Below, piece by piece: positions 56,465 through 64,000 of a stretch of DNA of 64,000 bases; the first letter of the stretch is position 1, and every line of letters begins with the position of its first letter. Source of the DNA: Pictodentalium vernedei (lineage: Eukaryota; Mollusca; Scaphopoda; Dentaliida; Dentaliidae); the NCBI GenBank assembly GCA_031216915.1, contig CM062289.1, forward strand, positions 64,735,741 to 64,799,740, in the 5' to 3' direction. Below the pieces are notes generated by a model. The model worked only from the letters and a program-made list of their open reading frames with translations, did not search any database and was not told where the DNA came from. The position numbers and the translations under genes were made by a program.

Positions 56465-59335
56465 TGTAAATTGGAGATATACTTTTAGTATGAGAGCTGT
56501 TTGTTGGACAAGAGACATTTTTAGTATGAGATATGTGATTACATTAGGCTGTTTGTTGGACAAGAGAAGTTTTTAGTATGAGATATGTGATTACATTAGC
56601 CTGTTTGTTGGATAAGAGAAGTTTTAGTATGAGATATGTGATTACATTAGGCTGTTTGTTGGACAAGAGACGTTTTTAGTATGAGATATGTGATTTTATC
56701 TGATAACCATAGAGTATAACACCCATTGTATATACTTGAAGTATATACAACGGGTGTTGTATATAATTATAATTTATGCGAACGGCCTTTGACCTCGTTC
56801 GATTCCATTTTCATTCATTCATAAACTTCGTAATGCAAGTTTGAATTCTACGTTGAAGGAGCAAGTGAAATTTAATCGAAATATATATGACATATTTTCT
56901 ATAAGTATAAACGTGTAAATTTTCAGTTTAGTTTGCTGTAATAAAGAAATAATTACAACCTACTTCATTCAAAACCTTACTAGACTGTCAGTAATGTGTA
57001 ATGCGCTGTTTATAGCTACGTCTATGTCCACGATCAAAGTACTGCTCCAATTACACGTTCGTCTGCCACGTGAAAAAAACGTTTCGTACGAATTGTAAAC
57101 AAAAACAAAAGTGGACCATAATTAATGGAAATTGGAAACGTCTCGATTGAATACACATTATCATCGTCGCCAGGTAGAGCTAAAAAAACATGAATAATAG
57201 ATCAACTGCAACCAGTGGCTATGACTGTACAGCAACAACCAAAAGATCGCGTTTGCTTTGTCTCATTTTCTACGGAGGCCCGTGGGAATGAGCATAAAAG
57301 TGAATATAAGCCTCAACTTGTGAAACTGCTGTTTGTTATCAGATAAAAACAATATACATATAGTATTTTTTTATATCTGGTTTATACAACTCGTTGAAAT
57401 ATAGTTAATATTTTCTCGGCAGAGCCTCGAAAATATTAACTATATTTCAACTTGTTGTATAAACCAGATATAAAAAAATACTATATGTATATTGTCTATA
57501 CATTAGGCTGTTTGTTGGACAAGAGAAGTTTTTAGTATGAGGTATGTGATTACATTAGGCTGTTTGTTGGATAAGAGAAGTTTTTAGTATGAGATATGTG
57601 ATTACATTAGGCTGTTTGTTGGATAAGAGAAGTTTTTAGTATGAGATATGTGATTTCATTAGGCTGTTTGTTGGACAAGAGAAATTTTAGTATGAGATAT
57701 GTGATTACATTAGGCTGTCTGTTGGACAAGAGAAGTTTTAGTATGAGATATGTGATTACATTAGGCTGTTTGTTGGACAAGAGATGTTTTTAGTATGAGA
57801 TATGTGATTACATTAGGCTGTTTGTTGGACAAGAGAAGTTTTAGTATGAGATATGTGATTACATTAGGCTGTTTGTTAGATAAGAGAAGTTTTAGTATGA
57901 GATATGTGATTACATTAGGCTGTTTGTTGGACAAGAGAAGTTTTAGTATGAGATATGTGATTACATTAGGCTGTTTGTTGGATAAGAGAAGTTTTAGTAT
58001 GAGATATGTGATTACATTAGGCTGTTTGTTGGACAAGAGAAGTTTTAGTATGAGATATGTGATTACATTAGGTTGTTTGTTGGATAAGAGAAATTTTTAG
58101 TATGAGATATGTGATTACATCAGGCTGTCTGTTGTACAAGAGAAGTTTTTAGTATGACATATGTGATTACATTAGGCTGTCTGTTGGACAAGAGAAGTTT
58201 TTAGTATGACATATGTGATTACATTAGGCTGTCTGTTGGACAAGAGATGTTTTTAGTATGAGATATGTGATTACATTAGGCTGTTTGTTGGACAAGAGAT
58301 GTTTTTAGTATGAGATATGTGATTACATTAGGCTGTTTGTTGGACAAGAGAAGTTTTAGTATGAGATATGTGATTACATTAGCCTGTTTGTTGGACAAGA
58401 GATGTTTTTAGTATGAGATATGTAATTACATTAGGCTGTTTGTTGGACAAGAGAAGTTTTAGTATGAGATATGTGATTACATTAGGCTGTTTGTTGGATA
58501 AGAGAAGTTTTAGTATGAGATATGTGATTACATTAGGCTGTTTGTTGGACAAGAGAAGTTTTAGTATGAGATATGTGATTACATTAGGCTGTTTGTTGGA
58601 CAAGAGAAGTTTTAGTATGAGATATGTGATTACATTAGGTTGTTTGTTGGATAAGAGAAATTTTTAGTATGAGATATGTGATTACATCAGGCTGTCTGTT
58701 GTACAAGAGAAGTTTTTAGTATGACATATGTGATTACATTAGGCTGTCTGTTGGACAAGAGAAGTTTTTAGTATGACATACATTATTAGGCTGTTTGTTG
58801 GACAAGAGAAGTTTTAGTATGAGATATGTGATTACATTAGGCTGTTTGTTGGACAAGAGAAGTTTTTAGTATGAGATATGTGATTACATTAGGCTGTTTG
58901 TTGGACAAGAGAAGTTTTTAGTATCAGATATGTGATTACATTAGGCTGTTTGTTGGACAAGAGAAGTAGTTTTTAGTATGAGATTTGTGATTACATTAGG
59001 ATGTCTGTTGGACAAGAGAAGTTTTTAGTATGACATACATTATTAGGCTGTTTGTTGGACAAGAGAAATTTTAGTATGAGATATGTGATTACATTAGGCT
59101 GTTTGTTGGCAAGAGAAGTTTTTAGTATGACATATGTGATTACATTAGGCTGTCTGTTGGACAAGAGAAGTTTTAGTATGAGATATGTGATTACATTACG
59201 CTGTTTGTTGGACAAGAGAAGTTTTTAGTATGAGATATGTGATTACATTAGGCTGTTTGTTGGACAAGAGAAATTTTAGTATCAGATATGTGATTACATT
59301 AGGCTGTTTGTTGGACAAGAGAAGTTTTGGTCACA
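56465..59335. repeat. 51-bp minisatellite
   Basis: About 40 units of 51-52 bp: TTAGTATGAGATATGTGATT, ACATTAGGCTGTTTGTTGGA, CAAGAGAAGTT. Because many units are exactly 51 bp, frames stay open and give a 17-residue repeat on both strands (for example MRYVITLGCLLDKRSFS); these are not genes. A larger block (about 57795-58190) is duplicated at about 58413-58760. Interrupted by an insertion at 56696-57500. Confidence 0.92.
56696..57500. mobile_element. 0.8-kb insertion with hairpins in 51-bp array
   Basis: The array unit GTGATTACATTAGG is split. The insert has TTATCTGATAAC (56696-56707) and inverted GTTATCAGATAA (57335-57346), a hairpin around TATATACTTGAAGTATATA (about 56717-56758) and a 67-bp-arm palindrome (about 57347-57414 against 57431-57497). 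No coding similarity. Likely a nonautonomous inverted-repeat element; its class is unknown. Confidence 0.68.
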
Positions 59336-59985
59336 GAGTTGGAGTCTGATGCCTGGGGGTAAATTACAAGAGGAATTATAGGAAACTGTCAGTGGCTTTG
59401 AAAAATTGACTATTTTTTAAAAGTTGTTTTTAAGAGTTGTTACCATGTAACTAAAAAATGAGATGGAAGCATATAATCTTTTTTCACACTTTAGAAACGG
59501 GGTGATATGCTCAAGGGTTAGGTAAGTAGGAGTAGTGGTAAAATTCTGCTTTTGAGGCTGCAGTGTGGCTAAAAATGACTGGTTTCTGCATTTTTTCATG
59601 CAATTTTCCAGGTTGAAGCCTTGCATTCGACAATAAACACCCACATTCAGATTGTTTATTTCTACTTAGTCAGATGGTGTTAAATGTTTTTAGTGGATTT
59701 AGAAAATGTAATACATGGGTTATATGACAAAGTTAACATGTTCACTGCCAGAAACCCAGGTGTATTTTCTTCACATATGCCATGTGTCGTTTTTACTCCC
59801 ATTGGGCAGATTACTATATTTTATGTGTGTAAATATGCAAATAAATGTTGTTTCAGCCTATAACTAGAGAAAAATATGAAAAATAGTCTACGAGATAACT
59901 TGTAGTTGGTGCCTGGAAAGTAACTTTTATCCAGATGCCAATTACGAGTTATCTTGTAGAAATATTTCAACACCTCTTCAGCGTG
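59336..59985. other. Intron spacer
   Basis: No repeat unit and no recognised gene. AT-rich; the minus-strand ORF at 59417-59644 has no domain. Confidence 0.4.
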
Positions 59986-59989
59986 TTCC

Positions 59990-60350
59990 GTTCACACTGC
60001 AGGCCCTTTCTGACATAGTTGTACTGAACGCTTATTTACTTTTCAACCAGTATGGTGGTGAGAAGCATTTGCGCATGCTGAATTTCACTGTTTGTTTTCT
60101 TGGTGAGGTGTTTGACAAAATTGATGATGCCCCGAATTCCACCCCACCACCAATGCCAACTGTAGAAACATTTCATGACATAACAAGTCTACCCCACAGA
60201 CAAAAAAGCAAAACCTCACAAAGACATGTCATGTGTGCACCTGGGCAAAACTTAGGCGTGAATCACCCTACATCTGCAATGACTACTCAGACAAACCAGT
60301 ACTTTGTTTGGATTGCTGCTTCAAACTTTACCACATTACAGCCTAGGCCC
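59990..60350 (+). pseudogene. piggyBac-like transposase C-terminal fragment
   Basis: LQALSDIVVLNAYLLFNQYG is followed by a proline-rich spacer and, after a frameshift near 60270, CNDYSDKPVLCLDCCFKLYH, a C-x-D-x(5)-L-C-x-x-C-F-x-x-Y-H cysteine-rich end typical of piggyBac-derived transposases. A preceding QRHVMC adds the other cysteine. Only the last part of the protein remains; the catalytic domain is absent. Confidence 0.72.
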
Positions 60351-60429
60351 CACTTAGGCAACACCTGTTCCCAACTTATAACCACAACTATATCTCCAAG
60401 CATAGTAAGAAAATGTTGTGCTTTTTAAC

Positions 60430-60990
60430 TAGGTATAAATTTTATAGATGTGCAACAGACATATTTTTGGGGAAACATTTTTTTTTGTATTTTGTGTTGG
60501 AAGAATGCCTCCCCCCCCCCCCCCCCCCAACCTTCCTCAACGACTACCTTCACCCAAGTTTGTACACGTTTGTTCAAATCCATTAAGTACTCACGATTAT
60601 CGTTCACTTGTTCATGTTTTGTAGTTACAAATAAAACAAAGATTTCGATTCATTTTTATCGCTGGTGACTTTGAAAATAATACCAAATGTCGTCTTTCAA
60701 ATTGCAGATTTGCCAGACCGCTTGTTGGTCCTAGGGAAGCAATTCGTCATATTTTCATCCATATTTATCTGTGTGTGCCAGTGACCACATTCCATCATTT
60801 CTTTTAACTGCTGACCAGATTATGCTCAAATAAATTTACACTAGAGTAACTATGAGTTTACTCATAGCAGCAGAATACGGTAAACAGGGAACTACAAGAT
60901 AAGCCATAGTGGCAGCAAATGTGATAAAGAATATTCACATTTGAAGAGGGTATGGCATGTCATTTTTGGAAATGCCTGGAAAATGTGGAG
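60430..60990. other. Intron spacer
   Basis: Contains a C tract at about 60510-60530. No gene or repeat unit recognised. Confidence 0.4.
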
Positions 60991-60999
60991 CAGAACCTT

Positions 61000-62287
61000 G
61001 GCAGGAATTTGAATGGGACACAACTCTTACTGGAAAAATTGTGATATTTTCTTGGCAGGAACTTGAAAGGGACACAACCCTTACTAGATAAATTGTAAAA
61101 ATTTCTTGGCAGGAACATGAAAGGAATGCAACTATTGACAAATGAAAGACAACACAATGATGAAATATACAGAGCAATCATTAAAACGTAATCAGTAACA
61201 GCGACTTCACTGTCATGAAACATTTCAGGGGGTGCTTAATTAAGTTCTAGGTGTAGTGATAAATTGTAATATTTTCTCAGTAGGAACTAGAGCTGTAGGT
61301 TAACCGAAACCGAACCGAGGTTTTTAGTTTTCTGTAAAAACCGAAACCGTCGACATCCCGTAATCTAAGGTTTTTCGTTTTTTATTGAATACTCTCTTGC
61401 TGCAGAATTTCACAGAATGTAGCCATCCCAGAGTAGTGAGAGTACCCAGGCACTGCCAATGGCAGTGTCTGGGTACTCTCACTACTCTGGGAAGGCTACA
61501 TTCTGTGAATTTCCGACATTTCAGTTTAGTTGTGTTTGCAGCTTTCCTCAAGTTGCGTGTAGGTGTCAGACCTCGAAAAATGGCCAAGCACAATAAAAGT
61601 TCTGTATATTTAGGTAATTATTATATTGGCCCTCCTGATTCTTCATGTATTATAGCTTATTTCGGGCATTCATTGAGTTTCACTCAATTTCACTGCCATT
61701 CAGTTAGGACTCCGGACATAAGAATGAGTTTTATTGAATTTTATTTGGCCTCATGAACAAACCGAAAACCGAACCGAACCGAGGTTTTACTCCACCTGTA
61801 AAACCAAAACCGAAACCGAACAAGAAATTTAAAAACCTACAGCTCTATTAGGAACTTGAAAGGGATGTAACTCTTACTAGATAAATTGTACTATTTTCTT
61901 GGCAGGAACTTAAAAGGGACACAACTCATACTAGATAAATTGTAATATTTTCTTGGCAGCAACTTGAAAGGAACACAAATCTGACTATATAAATTTTAAT
62001 ATTTTCTTCGCAGGAACATGAAAGCGACACAACTCTTACTAGATAAACTAATATTTTCTTGGCAGGAACTTGAAAGGGACACAAATGTTACTTGATATAT
62101 TGTCATATTTTTTTGTTCTTGGCAGGAACTTGCGAGGGGCACAACTAATTCTAGAGAAATTGTAATGTTTTCTTGGTAGGAACTTGAAAGAGACACAACA
62201 GTTATCAAATAAACTGTAAGGTTTTCTTGACAGGAAATTAAAAGGTAGAAAACTCTTAATACAAAAGTTGTAATATTTTCTTGACAG
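61000..62287. repeat. ~54-bp minisatellite copied from exon-6 acceptor
   Basis: About 13 units of 54 bp: TTGTAATATTTTCTTGGCAG|GAACTTGAAAGGGACACAAC|TCTTACTAGATAAA. The true acceptor reads TTGTAATATTTTCTTGACAG|GAACTTGCAGC, so each unit repeats the polypyrimidine tract, AG and first codons of exon 6. Interrupted by a hAT-like element at 61288-61857. Confidence 0.95.
61288..61857. mobile_element. hAT-like element with hairpin in exon-6 array
   Basis: Ends TAGAGCTGTAGGTT and inverted AACCTACAGCTCTA, flanked by GTAGGAAC and TTAGGAAC (8 bp, one mismatch). Subterminal AACCGAAACCGAACC repeats occur at both ends. Central palindrome of about 52-bp arms (61406-61457 against 61461-61512). No transposase. 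Confidence 0.85.
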
Positions 62288-62435
62288 GAACTTGCAGCAA
62301 AAAACAGTGTTACTTTATCAGAGGTTGGAAAAGTAAAAATAGATCTAAACCAGACACTAAATAAATTAGAACAAGAACGACAGATGCAAGTAGAACTGAG
62401 AGAGAAACTGAGTGATACAGACAGAAAGTTATCTG
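62288..62435 (+). CDS. Coiled-coil protein gene, exon 6 of window
   Basis: A 148-nt exon (49 residues plus one base, phases 0 and 1) between TTTTCTTGACAG and TATCTG|GTATGT. It encodes ELAAKNSVTLSEVGKVKIDL, NQTLNKLEQERQMQVELREK and LSDTDRKLS. Same composition as the other exons, and exon 5 ends with E-M-G-E before E-L-A, keeping the heptad run. The next exon is outside the window. Both borders have seeded arrays. Confidence 0.9.
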
Positions 62436-64000
62436 GTATGTCTATGCATATACACTATAGTGCAAGCACCCATTACATGTTACAAAGAAAACAATCTCAT
62501 TCACATTTTAATATTCCATTTAAAAATATTACTGCTTGCAATGAAGTGCCGATACAGTATTTATTTGTAGGGGGAGATACTGTGGCTGTAGGACACCTGT
62601 TGACAAATGATATGACAAGCTTAGGTATGTCACCGGCATAGCAAACTTGGAATAGACTGTTACCAAAGGAAATGACATGCTTAGGTATATTACCAGCATA
62701 CCATAAGCTGTGGCCAAACTAAATGACAACTTTAGTTATATCACTAGCATGGCATAGCAGGCCTGGCATTCTGAAAAATGCAGGAGGGCAAAAAATCGCT
62801 GTCCTCAATCAGCTTAGGAGAGCAATTAGCTTTACACAGCATTTTAAGTATCCAGTTGAACGAACTCATTGAAACTGAAACCAACAGACTGCATCAGTGA
62901 TGTTATTAACTTTACTAAAGTAAAGCGAAATTTTTTAGACATCTAGTTGTCTCACTCAACAACCGAACACACACTTGACAAGACCTGTGTGTATACCCAG
63001 ACCTGTTGTCCAAGAAAGTCATAGCCTACCACTACCACCTTCAACCCCCAAGGGGGGTTGAAGGTGGGTGGTAATGGTAGGCGTCAGACTTTCTTGGACA
63101 ACAGATCTGCTTGAATCTACAGTCACATCCTGGTGCACGTGCTTCAAGTGACAGGGTAGTAGTAATGGTAGTATATTATAGTGTCAATATTCCTTAAATA
63201 ATTACCCCTCAAACTGTGATGTCAGTTGTTGAACTTGAAAGTGACAGAAAAAAAAATATTGCTGTGACCCATTTTGCTTCAAATGATTGCAGCTGTGTTT
63301 GGGTATGGTTGCAGCCATTACCTTTTGCCACTAAACGACTTTCAAAATGAAATTACGTGATGTTATGTAACTTCAAAGTTAAATTACATTTTTGCTTTAC
63401 GACAAAAATTTAATGTGAGCATAATACATGTAATCTCAATCATCCCAGACCAAAATATTTAGGAGGGCAATTTTTCGCTCTCCTTAATTCTTTCAGGAGG
63501 GCAGTAAGGAGAGCTAAAAAATCGCTCTCCTGAAATTGCCAATCCTGGCATAGACAGTTGCCAAACAAAATTACAGTCTTAAGTATATCACCAACATGAT
63601 GTAGACTGTTGCCAAATGAAATGACAAACTGAGGTATATCACCAGCATAGCATAGACTGTGGCATAACGATATGACAAGCTGAGGTATATCACCAGCATG
63701 GTATAGACTGTGGCCTAACGATATGACAAGCTTATGTATATCACCAGCATGGCATAGACTGTCTCAAAATGATATGACAATCTTAGGTATATCCCTAGCA
63801 ATGCTCAGATTGTTTTGATAGGAAATGACAACCTTTGGTATACCACCAGCATTGCATAGAATGTTGACACTCTTCTCAGCTAATGGACATATTGTGATGG
63901 GCTACTGTAGTAGGCTACAGTGGTGGAGCCATGGGGTATCTTGGGAGCCCAGTCCCTTCCCCCAAATCCCACTTGCTCCTCCCATCCCCAAATGTGAAAA
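62436..64000. repeat. ~51-bp array related to exon-6 donor
   Basis: From about 62600: units of about 51 bp with ATGACAAGCTTAGGTATATC and ACCAGCATGGCATAGACTGT. They align with exon 6 end and donor (GACAGAAAGTTATCTG|GTATGTCTATGCATA), the GGTATGTC junction being best preserved at 62620-62627. A CAGG element (62758-63547) is inserted. After about 63870 the sequence is unique. Confidence 0.75.
62758..63547 (-). mobile_element. CAGG-type nonautonomous DNA transposon, copy 3
   Basis: 790 bp in the opposite orientation, CAGGCCTGGCATTCTG to TTGCCAATCCTG, flanked by GCATAG at 62752-62757 and 63548-63553 (GGCATAG with the shared G). Central hairpin near 63000-63110. It is inserted in a unit of the exon-6-donor array. 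Confidence 0.88.

Noticed and set aside
57761..58667. Proteins with a 17-residue repeat on both strands
   Set aside because: Products of a 51-bp unit divisible by 3; they occur equally on both strands.
56465..59335. CRISPR array
   Set aside because: Units are contiguous 51-52-bp repeats with no unique spacers, in a eukaryotic intron.

Overview
This is a eukaryotic, animal-type window: one spliced gene runs along the + strand with very long introns, and nearly everything else is intronic repeats and decayed transposons. The repeat types (DIRS1-like and Penelope-like retroelements with many hAT, Tc1/mariner/pogo and piggyBac remnants, a tRNA-derived SINE with a V-like core, and dispersed modules of the sort common in marine invertebrates) suggest a marine invertebrate, perhaps a mollusc. 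That placement is inference.

Host gene: six exons with good AG/GT borders lie at 129-206, 26848-26959, 43078-43148, 51091-51276, 55271-55444 and 62288-62435. Their phases (0-0, 0-1, 1-0, 0-0, 0-0, 0-1) join without a frame break into about 256 residues. The product is rich in E, K, Q and L, has no proline and no tryptophan, and is typical of a long coiled-coil rod. I do not recognise the protein. Both ends of the gene lie outside the window.

The most unusual feature is in the introns. At least six exon borders seed a tandem array whose unit is a copy of that border: the donors of exons 1, 2, 4 and 6 and the acceptors of exons 3 and 6. Exon 5 has a fresh 18-bp duplication across its donor. 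The introns therefore hold dozens of decoy splice sites. Further minisatellites (24915-26605, 48490-49790, 49790-50640, 54370-55195, 56465-59335) have no obvious exon origin.

Layout: 207-2010, array seeded by the exon-1 donor. 2342-10183, DIRS1-like element A (gag, RNase H, tyrosine recombinase; RT deleted). 10200-23830, one minus-strand non-LTR retrotransposon split by a stack of later insertions: a pogo/Tigger transposon (11612-20302), itself holding a hAT-like MITE, a TA-MITE inside its transposase and a Penelope-like element with 0.87-kb inverted arms and hammerhead-ribozyme motifs, plus a hAT-like element and two further TA elements. 24915-26605, a 58-60-bp minisatellite. 26848, exon 2. 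26974-34107, DIRS1-like element B (gag, RT, RNase H; recombinase not seen). 34108-36235, exon-2-donor array. 36360-42890, decayed dispersed repeats and unassigned intron. 43078, exon 3. 43745-48480, dispersed repeat modules. 48490-50960, two minisatellites, each with the same MITE family. 51091, exon 4 and its donor array. 53646-54000, SINE. 54370-55195, array. 55271, exon 5. 56465-59335, 51-bp array. 59990-60350, piggyBac fragment. 61000-62287, exon-6-acceptor array. 62288, exon 6, then its donor array to the window end.

The mobile elements do not cooperate with the host gene. They record successive intron invasions, and no complete autonomous element was found.
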